Positions 43,564-52,152 are shown, counted from the first letter of the stretch. The stretch: DNA of 64,000 nt from Tardiphaga sp051811025 (GCF_051811025.1 NZ_JBPWQE010000001.1:4030001-4094000), one strand, 5' to 3'. Notes: generated from the letters alone by a model not told the origin. Made by a program: numbers and translations.

Positions 43564-45072
43564 CTAATTGCTGCTCTTGAACTCCGGCAGATCATATTTC
43601 GCCGTCATCTTCTCGGCCATACCGCCCGCCCGCTCCCAGTCATAGGTACGATAGCTGTGACCACGCGTCACGAACTGGGCGCCGGCATAGAACATCTCAT
43701 ATTGCAGATGGCGCGAGGCGAATTCGGAGCCGACGGCGTCCCAGGTCAGCTTCAACAGCTTGACGCGGTCCTGGCCCGACATCGCCGGCGAGATCTGGGT
43801 CAGTCCGATAATGTCCGCGATTTCCGGATTGCTGAAATCATCCACTGAGGACGGCAGCATCAGCAGTGCGCCGCCGGCGAGTTCGCGGATGGTCGAGATG
43901 ATCTGCGGATACATCTCCTGCGACTGCACTTGCGCCGCATAGAGCAGATGCTTGTTCGGCAGGAAGTAGTCGCCGCGCATCGCGCCGCCGGCTTCCATGC
44001 CGAGCACCATGCCCTCGATCAACGCCGCCTGCGAGGCGAGCTTGCCGAGCGTATCGACCACGGGCGGAAAATTGATGGTGCCGATGGTCTTGGCGATGCC
44101 GCGCGCAAGGCCGACCAGGAAGCGGAGCTTCACCGACAAGCGGATCTGCGCCTGATAGTTCTGATAGACATGGGCCGGCGTATCATGGAGCTGGGCGCGG
44201 CACATGTCGGTGTTGCGCAGCAGGAACACGCGCTCCCACGGCACCTTCACGTCGTCGAAGAACACCAGTGCGTCGTTCTCGTCATAGCGATAGGCCAGCG
44301 GATTGTCGTATTCGTTTGGCGCATGCGCCTCGAAGCTCTTGCGCGACAGCATCTTGAGGCCCTTGGTCCCCATCGGCAGCGCGCAGGAGAACGCCAAGTG
44401 TTCCTCACCAGGCCGCAGCGGCTGGCCGGAACCAACGAAGATCTCGTTGGCCATGATGGCTGACGTGGCGAACAGTTTGGCGCCGCGGATGGTGATGCCC
44501 GACGCATCCTCGTCGACGATGCGCGCCACCATGTCCTGGGCATTCTTGCCCTGATCGCCGAACGCCTTGGAGCGATCGCCCTGCACGTTGTTGATCACAT
44601 AGGTCAGAAACAGGTCGCTCTTGCGGGCGTAGTCGTACCAGTCGCGGAACGCCTGCGCGCGTTTCGGATCGTAATTGTCGAACACCTCGATGCCCATCAT
44701 CATGCCGGACATGGATGACGCCACGTGATCGGGCGAGCGGCCGAGGAAGCCGCCGGACAGTTCGGCCCATTCCACCAGCGCCTTGCGACGCTCGACCAGT
44801 TCCGCGTAGCTCGTCGGCAATTGCCAGGCGCGATTGACGCGGCGGCCGCCGCCGATATCGAAGGTCATGCGTTCGATATTGGCGGGGTCGGCCTGATAGT
44901 CATACAGCGCGCCGGCCGAGGCGACCGCATGGCGATAGGCGGGATGGGTCGAGACGTCGTCGACCTTCTTGCCGTCGAGATAGACCGCACGACCGTCGCG
45001 CACAGCGGCGACATGCTGGGCGCCGTTCTTGACGCCGGCAACTGCCGTCCCGGATCCAAATGCCTTGTTCAT
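43564..45072 (-). CDS. HpaB-type FADH2-dependent monooxygenase (4-hydroxyphenylacetate 3-hydroxylase family)
   Basis: A 502-residue large-component flavin monooxygenase. The conserved HpaB blocks are visible: PTSYAELVERRKALVEW (near 90), FLTYVINNVQGDRSKAF (about 155-172), GAKLFATSAIMANEIFVG, DNALVFFDDVKVPWERVFLL-like text near 275, and QMYPQIISTIRELAGG-like text near 400. The family hydroxylates phenols or attacks rings such as pyrrole-2-carboxylate using reduced FAD from a separate reductase, which is not present in this window. The ATG at 45072 follows CGGAGAAGAG; a GTG sits one codon earlier. It is divergent from MarR 2, with operator 2 and a perfect TTGACA -35 between them. Confidence 0.9.
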   Translation of the reverse strand: MNKAFGSGTAVAGVKNGAQHVAAVRDGRAVYLDGKKVDDVSTHPAYRHAVASAGALYDYQADPANIERMTFDIGGGRRVNRAWQLPTSYAELVERRKALVEWAELSGGFLGRSPDHVASSMSGMMMGIEVFDNYDPKRAQAFRDWYDYARKSDLFLTYVINNVQGDRSKAFGDQGKNAQDMVARIVDEDASGITIRGAKLFATSAIMANEIFVGSGQPLRPGEEHLAFSCALPMGTKGLKMLSRKSFEAHAPNEYDNPLAYRYDENDALVFFDDVKVPWERVFLLRNTDMCRAQLHDTPAHVYQNYQAQIRLSVKLRFLVGLARGIAKTIGTINFPPVVDTLGKLASQAALIEGMVLGMEAGGAMRGDYFLPNKHLLYAAQVQSQEMYPQIISTIRELAGGALLMLPSSVDDFSNPEIADIIGLTQISPAMSGQDRVKLLKLTWDAVGSEFASRHLQYEMFYAGAQFVTRGHSYRTYDWERAGGMAEKMTAKYDLPEFKSSN

Positions 45073-45120
45073 CACTCTTCTCCGTCACTTGCTGCCGGCC
45101 GCGCGCCGGTCATCACTATT

Positions 45121-45145
45121 AATAGCTATCATCCGAAGCTATTTT
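45121..45145. promoter_or_regulatory. Candidate MarR operator 2 with promoter element
   Basis: AATAGCT (45121-45127) and AGCTATT (45137-45143) form a perfect inverted repeat with nine bases between. On the minus strand it begins AAAATAGCTTC, identical over 11 bases to operator 3. A consensus TTGACA on the minus strand (45159-45154) lies nine bases before it, so binding would block the promoter of the HpaB-type gene. MarR 2 starts at 45259. Confidence 0.7.
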
Positions 45146-45258
45146 GAATCTGTTGTCAAGCGGGCCTGTGGCGTTCGCACCTTGCATCGTTCGTCGTGAT
45201 TGCAATTACCGCACGAAGCCGCCAAGCTCAGGCAAGTTTTGATACATAGGATCATCAC

Positions 45259-45945
45259 GTGGCCAAATCCGCAGCGCGCTCCACTTCGATCGGCAAATCA
45301 GTGATCGGCAAATCAGTTGGCAAGGAGATCAGCAAGAAGCCTGCCACAGGCCGGCCGGCGTCCCGCGCTGCATTGACGGTCTCCCGGCCGGAGCTGCTGG
45401 TGGACGGTTCGGACGCCCAGTTCCGCCGCCTCGTCCACAGCCTGTTCGGCTTTCTGGTCCGCCATCAAACCTTGCGTGAAGGTCACGCCGCCGTCATCGG
45501 CCTCGCCGGCATCGAATACACGACCTTGATCTCGATCCGGCATCTGTCGGCGCAAGGCGACGTCCATGTGCGCGCTGTCGCCGATCACCTGCATCTGAGC
45601 GGCGCCTTCGTCACCACCGTGACCAACAAGCTCGAAACCAAAGGGCTGATCACCAAGACCTCGCACACCGGCGACCGCCGCCGCATCAGCCTCGTGGTGA
45701 CGCCGCATGGCGCCGAGCTGCTCGAACGCCTCGCCCCCACCCAGGCCCAGGTGAACGACGTCCAGTTCGGTTGCCTCGGCACCCGGGAATTCCACCAGTT
45801 GCTGGACATGGTGCAGCGGCTGGTCGATTCCAGCGACCGCGCCATTGCGTTGCAACGTTATCTGGCCGACACCAATGTGAAGCAGCTCTCGCCCGAGGCG
45901 CAATCGATTGCCGTCGCCAAGCGCGGCAAGCCGCGCAAGGGCTGA
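45259..45945 (+). CDS. MarR-family transcriptional regulator (paralogue 2)
   Basis: A 228-residue MarR protein, paralogue of 40867-41547. It has the same basic N-terminal tail (residues 1-45), the shared LLVDGSDAQFRRLVHSLFGFLVRHQTLREGHAAVIGLAGIEYT dimer region, the recognition helix VADHLHLSGAFVTTVTNKLETKGLI and the wing GDRRRISLVVT. The start is a GTG at 45259 behind AGGATC. It is divergent from the HpaB-type gene and upstream of the Liv importer. Both neighbours carry operator-like sites, so it is a likely local repressor responding to an aromatic or heterocyclic acid. Confidence 0.9.
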   Translation: MAKSAARSTSIGKSVIGKSVGKEISKKPATGRPASRAALTVSRPELLVDGSDAQFRRLVHSLFGFLVRHQTLREGHAAVIGLAGIEYTTLISIRHLSAQGDVHVRAVADHLHLSGAFVTTVTNKLETKGLITKTSHTGDRRRISLVVTPHGAELLERLAPTQAQVNDVQFGCLGTREFHQLLDMVQRLVDSSDRAIALQRYLADTNVKQLSPEAQSIAVAKRGKPRKG

Positions 45946-46394
45946 ATCCGGCCTTGTAATCTGGCACGCGTCAGGACCAGCGGTTGCGCCCGGCCCAGGC
46001 CCTGGGGATAGCCACAGCCCGCGTCGCCATTGCTGCGACAAAACGGCGCCCGTGCGCGCAGCCCTTACCCGCCCAACGGCGACACGGGAATCAGCCTCGA
46101 CACGCCCGCAACATTCAAACACCCGTGAAACAGGCACTTGCGCGCATTCCCGCCAGCCACAGATTGCTGCATTTCCGGGCTGCAGTGCCGCATAAAATAG
46201 CTTCTTAAGAGAACTATTTTATAAAGATACTCAGAATGACGATTGTCAAAGCCTGAAATTTATTGGACGATCCGACCAACGCTGTCATTCCGCTGTCACA
46301 GCTGGCGATGGCACATGGCGTGCATAGAAATCTTTATCTGGATTATGCTGCGGATCACTGCAGCAAAAGCATCAGCAGAAGAGGACGATCGTCG
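45946..46394. other. Intergenic region upstream of the Liv operon
   Basis: About 450 bases. Operator 3 is at 46194-46220, followed by an AT-rich stretch (TTTATAAAGAT) that may hold the -10. This would leave a leader of about 160 bases before the binding-protein ATG. The first 240 bases show nothing recognisable. Confidence 0.5.
46194..46220. promoter_or_regulatory. Candidate MarR operator 3
   Basis: AAAATAG (46194-46200) and CTATTTT (46214-46220) are perfect complements with a 13-base spacer, itself containing CTTCTTAAGAG. It shares AAAATAGCTTC with operator 2 and AATAGCTTC with operator 1, and lies 175 bases before the Liv binding-protein gene. Confidence 0.7.
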
Positions 46395-47621
46395 ATGTCA
46401 CGGATCAAATCGAATTTGCCGCGCGTATTGGGCACTGTTGCCGCGGTCACGCTTTCCGCCATGGTTGGCGGTCAGGCATGGGCGCAGGAGATCGCCATCG
46501 GCGCGGTGGTGCCGAGCTCGGGTCCGTTCGCCGAGTGGGGCCGCAGCAACACCGTCACCCTGAAGATGCTGGAACAGCAGACCAACGATGCCGGTGGCGT
46601 CAATGGCGCGAAGCTGAAGATCACCATTCTCGACGACGCCGCCAAGCCGGCGCAGGCCGCAAGCTCGCTGCGCAAGCTGGCTGGCGACGAAAAGGTTCTC
46701 GCCGTGGCCGGTCCGCTGACCTCGAGCGCCGCCGAAGTGACCTTCCCGGTCGCCAATGAAATGAAGGTGGTCTCCACCTCGCAGGCCTCCTCGAAGCCGG
46801 GCGTGGCGAAGCTCAACCGTCCGTGGGCGTTCCGTAACACCATCGACGAAGGCGTGCTCGCCAAGACCACCGTGCCTTTCTACAAGAAGGCCTTCAACAT
46901 CAAGACCGTCGCCGTGATCTTCGACGCCAAGGACGCCACGGCATCCACCGTCGGCAAGGTGATCATGCCGGCTGTGCTGAAGGCCAATGACATCATCGTT
47001 GCCAACGAGAACGATCTGCTGTCGTTCAACACCGGCGACCTCGACGTGTCCGCACAGGTCACCAAGCTGAAGGCCCTGAATCCCGACGGCGTCGTTGTCA
47101 GCGCCGATTACAGCCAGGCCATCACCGTGCTGCGCGAAATGAAGCGCCAGGGTCTGATCAAGCCGGTCGTCGGCGCCACCCAGTTGATCTCTTCGGCTAT
47201 TCTCAAGGCTGCGCCGGAAATCCCGGTGATCGCGCCGGCAACCTTCTACGCCACCATGACAGGCCCGGCACCGGAGAAGTTCACGGCAACCCTGACGCCG
47301 CTGCTGCGCAAGGAATCCGGCCTGCCGAAGGACATCGAGCCCTCGATGTATGACGCCAACATCTACGAGATCGTCTCGATGTATATCGACGCGATCAAGA
47401 AGACTGGCGTCACCGGCAAACCGGCCGATCTCGAAGCCGACCGCACCAAGATCCGCGATCACCTTGCCAAGCTCGAAGGCTTTGCCGGTCTCGGCGGCCC
47501 GATCGGCTTCAATGACGACGGCGACGCGATCAAGGCCTTCTACGTGCTGCAAGGCCAGAACGGCGCCTGGGACACCAAGGTCAAGGGCTGCAGCTCGGCG
47601 CCCGGCCACCCGGCCTGCTGA
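46395..47621 (+). CDS. Liv-type ABC transporter substrate-binding protein
   Basis: A 408-residue periplasmic binding protein of the branched-chain amino acid type. The signal peptide (residues 1-30, ending GGQAWAQ) precedes IAIGAVVPSSGPFAEWG, the family ligand loop. The ATG at 46395 is chosen because it gives a proper signal peptide; the frame is open further upstream. It is the first gene of a complete Liv operon and is preceded by operator 3. Its ligand is probably the compound degraded by the neighbouring enzymes rather than leucine, but this is inference. A stable hairpin follows the stop. Confidence 0.92.
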   Translation: MSRIKSNLPRVLGTVAAVTLSAMVGGQAWAQEIAIGAVVPSSGPFAEWGRSNTVTLKMLEQQTNDAGGVNGAKLKITILDDAAKPAQAASSLRKLAGDEKVLAVAGPLTSSAAEVTFPVANEMKVVSTSQASSKPGVAKLNRPWAFRNTIDEGVLAKTTVPFYKKAFNIKTVAVIFDAKDATASTVGKVIMPAVLKANDIIVANENDLLSFNTGDLDVSAQVTKLKALNPDGVVVSADYSQAITVLREMKRQGLIKPVVGATQLISSAILKAAPEIPVIAPATFYATMTGPAPEKFTATLTPLLRKESGLPKDIEPSMYDANIYEIVSMYIDAIKKTGVTGKPADLEADRTKIRDHLAKLEGFAGLGGPIGFNDDGDAIKAFYVLQGQNGAWDTKVKGCSSAPGHPAC

Positions 47622-47642
47622 TCTCTCACACCATCCACGCCG

Positions 47643-47671
47643 CTGCGGCCGGGAAGTCCTCCCGGCCGCAG
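47643..47671 (+). other. Intercistronic hairpin after Liv binding-protein gene
   Basis: CTGCGGCCGGGA and TCCCGGCCGCAG are perfect 12-base complements with a five-base loop, 21 bases after the binding-protein stop and 40 before the permease. There is no T-run. It probably stabilises the binding-protein mRNA and lowers permease expression. Confidence 0.75.
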
Positions 47672-47710
47672 TCATGATGACGACGACCTGATTTAACGAT
47701 TGCAATCCCC

Positions 47711-48589
47711 ATGCTGATACAGCAACTCGTCAACGGACTGACGCTCGGAGCGGTCTACACGCTTCTCGCGCTGTCGTTCTCGCTCGTGATGGGCATTCTC
47801 GGCATTCTCAATCTCGCGATTGCCGAACTCTTCATGATCGGCGGCTATCTCGGCTTCACGCTGATTACCGCAGGCTTCCCACTTCCGGTCGCCGTGCTCG
47901 GCGGCATGCTCGGCTCAGCCGTGATCGCCATCGCCATCGAGAAGATCGGCTACCAGCCACTGCGCGACGCGCCGCTGGTGACACCGATGCTGTCGACGCT
48001 GGGTTTCTCGATCATCCTGCAGAACGTCGCCACCAACATCTGGGGCTCGGATCCTGCCCAGCTCCCCGACGAATATTTCGGCAAGCAATACGCGCTCGGC
48101 CCGGTCAATATCGGCGAGATGCAGCTGATCGTGCTCGTCGCCACCGTCGTGCTGGTCGCGCTGGTTGCCTATATCGTGCAGAAGACCCCGATGGGCCGCG
48201 CGTTGCGCGCCGTGGCCGAGAATCGCGAAGTCGCGCGCATTCTGGGCGTCTCCGCGGACCGCCTGACCATGCTGGCCTTCATCCTGTCGGGCTCGCTCGC
48301 CGGCGTCGCCGGCGTGTTGATCGCGCTGCATTACGGCACCATCACGCCCTATCTCGGCGTCGAGATCGGCCTCAAGGCCATCGCCGTGATGGTGATCGGC
48401 GGCACGCGCCAGATCTGGGGCGCACTGGTCGCGGGTCCCTTGATCGGCATCGCCGAAGTGCTGACTGTCGCTTATGGCGGCTCTCAGGTCCGCGACTTCG
48501 TCGTCTACGGCTTCATGATTTTGATTTTGTTGCTGCGTCCGCAGGGCCTGCTTGGCGGCGCGCGATCCGATCAGGGGCAGCGCGTCTGA
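47711..48589 (+). CDS. livH: Branched-chain-type ABC transporter permease LivH
   Basis: A 292-residue inner-membrane permease. MLIQQLVNGLTLGAVYTLLALSFSLVMGILGILNLA is the classic LivH start. It is followed by several helices and the coupling segment GRALRAVAENREVARILGVSADR. The stop and the LivM start overlap as TGATG. It forms the channel with LivM. Confidence 0.94.
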   Translation: MLIQQLVNGLTLGAVYTLLALSFSLVMGILGILNLAIAELFMIGGYLGFTLITAGFPLPVAVLGGMLGSAVIAIAIEKIGYQPLRDAPLVTPMLSTLGFSIILQNVATNIWGSDPAQLPDEYFGKQYALGPVNIGEMQLIVLVATVVLVALVAYIVQKTPMGRALRAVAENREVARILGVSADRLTMLAFILSGSLAGVAGVLIALHYGTITPYLGVEIGLKAIAVMVIGGTRQIWGALVAGPLIGIAEVLTVAYGGSQVRDFVVYGFMILILLLRPQGLLGGARSDQGQRV

Positions 48590-49425
48590 TGTCGACCTAT
48601 TACGCAAGCCTGCTCGCCGAGTCCGGCATCCTCCTGCTCGGCGCACTCAGCGTCTATATCATCCTCGCCACCGGCCAGCTCTCACTCGGCAATGGCGCCT
48701 TCATGGGAATCGGCGCGTATCTGTCGTCGTATCTCACCGTCGCGCTGAACGTGCCGCTGACGCTGGCCCTGGTGATCTCGGCGATCGCGGCCGGCATCAT
48801 CGGCGCGATCGTTGCCTTCCCCGCGCTGCGGCTGAAGGGCATCTATCTCGCCATGGCCACCGTCGGCTTCGGCGAAATGGTGCGCAGCTTCTTCCTCAAT
48901 TTCGACGCGATGGGTGGCTCCGGCGGCTATCGCGGCATGCAGCACATCTCGGTCGGCTATGTCTGGCTGTGGGCCGGCGGCATCCTGATCGCGGTGATGC
49001 TGCTGGAGCGCTCGCGCGTCTGGCTGGAAATGCAGGCGGTCCATGACGACGAGACGGCCGCGGGCCTGATCGGCCTCAACACCACGGTGACGAAGATCGG
49101 CGCCTTCGGTGTCGGCGCCGCCGTGGCCGCGATCTCCGGCGGATTGTTCGCGCATCACAACGTCTATATCGAGCCGGCGAATTTCGGCTTCGATCGCTCG
49201 ATCGAATTCGTGCTGGCTGTGATCCTCGGCGGCTCCACCGTCGGACCGGGATCGCTGGTCGGCTCTCTCCTTCTGGTGTTCCTGCCTGAATTCCTGCGCC
49301 CGATCGCCGACTGGCGCCTCGCCGCGTTCGGCACGCTGCTGATCGTCGTGCTGCTGGTACGGCGGCAGGGCATCCTCGATCGTTCGCTGATCCGAACGCT
49401 CACCTTTCGGAGGGCTGCGGCATGA
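48589..49425 (+). CDS. livM: Branched-chain-type ABC transporter permease LivM
   Basis: A 278-residue permease. It opens with a hydrophobic ESGILLLGALSVYIILATGQLSLGNGAFMGIGAY, typical of LivM. Later come LKGIYLAMATVGFGEM and FDRSIEFVLAVILGGSTVGPGSLVGS. It is shorter than LivM proteins that carry an N-terminal extension, but the core is complete. Its ATG overlaps the LivH stop, and its own stop overlaps LivG as ATGA. Confidence 0.93.
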   Translation: MSTYYASLLAESGILLLGALSVYIILATGQLSLGNGAFMGIGAYLSSYLTVALNVPLTLALVISAIAAGIIGAIVAFPALRLKGIYLAMATVGFGEMVRSFFLNFDAMGGSGGYRGMQHISVGYVWLWAGGILIAVMLLERSRVWLEMQAVHDDETAAGLIGLNTTVTKIGAFGVGAAVAAISGGLFAHHNVYIEPANFGFDRSIEFVLAVILGGSTVGPGSLVGSLLLVFLPEFLRPIADWRLAAFGTLLIVVLLVRRQGILDRSLIRTLTFRRAAA

Positions 49426-50174
49426 GCAACGCGCTGCTTCAACTCACCGGCGTCACCAAGACGTTCGGCGGCATCCACGCGCTGTCCGGCATGGTCTGCG
49501 AAGTGCCGGAAGGCAAGATCGTCGGCGTGATCGGCCCGAACGGCGCCGGCAAGACGACTTTGTTCAACACCATCACCGGCGCCTATCGCGCCGATGCCGG
49601 CGAAGTGAAACTCAAAGGCGTCGACGTCACGCAGTGGCCGTCCTATCGCATCGTGCGCGAGGGCATCGCCCGCACCTTCCAGAACATCCGGCTGTTCGGC
49701 AGCATGACAGTGTGGGAACATCTGCTGGTGGCGCAGCCGCATAGCGAAAGCGCGTGGCGGCGTCTGCTGCCGATCTCCTGGGCCAATCCGGCCGCGCAGG
49801 AACGCGCCGAGGAAGTGATGGCGTTCTTCGGTCTCACCGAACTGCGCGATCGCCCGGCGAAATCGCTGCCCTACGGCATCCAGCGCAAGGTGGAGATGGC
49901 GCGCGCCGTCACCGCCAAACCGAAGCTGCTGCTGCTGGATGAACCCGTCGCCGGCATGAACCATGACGAGGCCGAGGAGATTCGCGCGCTGATGATCCGG
50001 CTGCGCGACACCGGCCTCACCATTCTCCTGATCGAACACGACATGAATTTCGTGATGCGTCTCTGCGACTATCTCTATGTCCTCGATTTCGGCGTGCTGA
50101 TCGCCGAAGGCAAACCCGAGGAAGTACGCGCCAACCCTGTCGTCCTCGACGCCTATCTCGGAAAGGACGACTGA
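49422..50174 (+). CDS. livG: Branched-chain-type ABC transporter ATPase LivG
   Basis: A 250-residue ATPase. It has Walker A GPNGAGKT (39-46), GIARTFQNIRLF, signature LPYGIQRKVEMARA (in place of LSGGQ, as usual in LivG), Walker B LLLLDEPVAGMN and the switch His in LLIEHDMNFVM. The ATG overlaps the LivM stop, and the stop overlaps the LivF start. Confidence 0.95.
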   Translation: MSNALLQLTGVTKTFGGIHALSGMVCEVPEGKIVGVIGPNGAGKTTLFNTITGAYRADAGEVKLKGVDVTQWPSYRIVREGIARTFQNIRLFGSMTVWEHLLVAQPHSESAWRRLLPISWANPAAQERAEEVMAFFGLTELRDRPAKSLPYGIQRKVEMARAVTAKPKLLLLDEPVAGMNHDEAEEIRALMIRLRDTGLTILLIEHDMNFVMRLCDYLYVLDFGVLIAEGKPEEVRANPVVLDAYLGKDD

Positions 50175-50881
50175 TGCTCACGATCAAGGGCCTGGAAGTC
50201 CGCTACGGCGCCATCACCGCAGTGCGCGGCGTCGATCTGGAGATCAAGAAAGGCGAGATCGTCGCGCTGCTCGGCGCCAATGGCGCCGGCAAGAGCACGA
50301 TTGCACGGTCCATTGCGGGATTGCTGCCGTTCCAGGGCGAGATCACCTATCAGGGTGAGAAGCTCGTGCCGAATGCGGCCGAAAAGAATCTCCGCCGCGG
50401 CATCGCGCTGGTGCCGGAAGGCCGCGGCATTCTCGCGCGCATGACGGTGCATGAGAATCTGCTGATGGGCATCTACACGCGCCGCGACAAGTCTGCGGCG
50501 ATGGCCGATGTCGGTAAGATGCTGGAACGCTTCCCGATCCTCGGCAAGCGCCGCGACGGTCTCGCCAGTCTTCTCTCCGGCGGCGAACAGCAGATGCTGG
50601 CCATCGGCCGTGCGCTGCTATCGAAGCCAAAGCTGCTGCTGCTCGACGAGCCCTCGCTCGGCCTGGCCCCGCTGATGACGGCGAGCCTGTTCAGCATGAT
50701 CGCGCAGTTCCGCGACGAAGGGCTGACGGTGCTGCTGGTGGAGCAGAAAGCGCGGCAGACGCTGAAGATCGTCGACCGGGCCTATCTGCTGGAGACGGGC
50801 CGCGTGGTGACCTCAGGTTCGGCGGAAGCGCTGATCAACGATCCGACATTGTCGGAGGCGTTTCTGGGTGGGGCGCATTAA
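50174..50881 (+). CDS. livF: Branched-chain-type ABC transporter ATPase LivF
   Basis: A 235-residue ATPase. It has Walker A GANGAGKS (37-44), the LivF-typical LVPEGRGILARMTVHENLLMG block, signature LSGGEQQM, Walker B LLLLDEPSLGLAP and LLVEQKARQTL. The start codon overlaps the LivG stop (TGATG). It ends the Liv operon, just before copy 2 of the nested palindrome. Confidence 0.95.
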   Translation: MLTIKGLEVRYGAITAVRGVDLEIKKGEIVALLGANGAGKSTIARSIAGLLPFQGEITYQGEKLVPNAAEKNLRRGIALVPEGRGILARMTVHENLLMGIYTRRDKSAAMADVGKMLERFPILGKRRDGLASLLSGGEQQMLAIGRALLSKPKLLLLDEPSLGLAPLMTASLFSMIAQFRDEGLTVLLVEQKARQTLKIVDRAYLLETGRVVTSGSAEALINDPTLSEAFLGGAH

Positions 50882-50895
50882 GGCACTTGGGCCAC

Positions 50896-51032
50896 ACGCT
50901 CGTCATTCCGGGGCGCGGGCGGCGCTAGCCGAACGCGAACCCGGAATCCCGAAATAGTTCAAACTCCGTAGAGCCAAACACTCCGGGATTCCGGGTTCGC
51001 GAACTACGTTCGCGCCCCGGAATGACGAGCGT
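50896..51032. repeat. GTCATTCCGGGGCG nested palindrome, copy 2
   Basis: The outer arms are a perfect 22-base inverted repeat (50896-50917 and 51011-51032, containing GTCATTCCGGGGCGCG). Inner arms GAACCCGGAATCCCG and CGGGATTCCGGGTTC lie within. It sits between the convergent ends of livF (50881) and the PLP enzyme gene (51037). Confidence 0.9.
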
Positions 51033-51036
51033 ATGG

Positions 51037-52152
51037 CTACGCTCCATACCTTGCCAGCACCGGCCAGGTTTCGACGCCGTTATTGTGCCCGACCACCTGA
51101 TAGTCCGCGTGCAAATTCACCGTGGGATCGCAATGCGTCGTCAGCAGCAACACACGACTGCCGAGTTTCGGCGCTTCCGCACCTGATGGCATCGTGATCA
51201 TACCGTGCTCGTCGCCGCCGAAACGATAGGTCGAACCTTCCGGCACACCTAACATCAGCGACGGCACCGGGCCGTTGAAGGCCATCGCCTTCACGCCGGC
51301 ATCGACGGTGAATTCGCCGGCACGATTCACCGACGTGACCGTCGCGAGAATGAACAGACTTGGATCGTAAGGCAGCGCACCACCCTCGTGCTCCAACTTG
51401 CCGTAATCGGAATCCATGAAGACATAGGAGCCGACCTGCAACTCGGTGAAAGTGCCCGTTGCATCATAGGCGCAGGCACCCGTGCCGCTGCCAGTGACGA
51501 TCTCCGCCTTGATGCCGGCTTCCGCCAGCACGTGCAGATGCTCATCGAGCATGGCGCGCACGCGCGCAGCACCTGCCCTGCGCTCCTGCGAGTCGATCAT
51601 GTGCTGCACATGACCCGCAAAGCCCTGGATGCCGCCGAATGCCATGCCCGGCGTGGCTTCGATCAGTTGCGCGAGCGCGAGTGTCGATGCCGTATCGACC
51701 ACGCCGGTGCGGCGCTGGCCGACATCGACATCGATCAGCACCTGTAGCGGACGGCTGCCGGCATCGAGCAATTCGTGTAGCACGTGAATCTGGTCGGCGT
51801 GATCGACGACGATGCTGATGTCGGATTGGTCAGCGACAGCGGCCAGACGCGCGAGCTTCGGCCGGTCGGCGACCGGCGTGGTCAGCAACAGCCCGGTGAT
51901 ACCAGCCTGCGCAAAGGCCTCGATCTCGGCCACCGTCGCGCAGGAAATACCCACAGCGCCGGCCTCGATCTGCAATTGCGCGATGCGCGTCGATTTGTGG
52001 GTCTTGGCATGCGGGCGCAAGGCGATGCCGTTTGCCCTAGCGAACTCTGCCATTGCGGTGATGTTGCGCTGAAGGGCCGAGGCGTCCAGCACCAGAGCAG
52101 GCGTCTGGATATCTGCGAAACCCGGCAGATTGGGATCAAGCGTGTTTGGCAT
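51037..52152 (-). CDS. PLP-dependent D-amino-acid enzyme (D-threonine aldolase / D-serine dehydratase-like)
   Basis: A 371-residue enzyme of the alanine-racemase N-terminal-fold class. The PLP lysine is Lys50 in RPHAKTHKS. The C-terminal domain has the metal-binding HC motif (LLTTHCDPTVNLH). The family includes D-threonine aldolase, D-serine dehydratase and D-3-hydroxyaspartate dehydratase; I cannot choose among them. The ATG at 52152 overlaps the hydantoinase stop (TGATG), so it is translated with D-hydantoinase. This fits use of the D-amino acid released from hydantoins. Confidence 0.9.
   Translation of the reverse strand: MPNTLDPNLPGFADIQTPALVLDASALQRNITAMAEFARANGIALRPHAKTHKSTRIAQLQIEAGAVGISCATVAEIEAFAQAGITGLLLTTPVADRPKLARLAAVADQSDISIVVDHADQIHVLHELLDAGSRPLQVLIDVDVGQRRTGVVDTASTLALAQLIEATPGMAFGGIQGFAGHVQHMIDSQERRAGAARVRAMLDEHLHVLAEAGIKAEIVTGSGTGACAYDATGTFTELQVGSYVFMDSDYGKLEHEGGALPYDPSLFILATVTSVNRAGEFTVDAGVKAMAFNGPVPSLMLGVPEGSTYRFGGDEHGMITMPSGAEAPKLGSRVLLLTTHCDPTVNLHADYQVVGHNNGVETWPVLARYGA

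Noticed and set aside
46263..46394. Upstream extension of the Liv binding protein
   Set aside because: Would bury the signal peptide; the ATG at 46395 gives a proper one.
46398..47705. 435-codon leftward frame opposite the Liv binding protein
   Set aside because: Antisense shadow; the plus strand encodes a full binding protein with a signal peptide.
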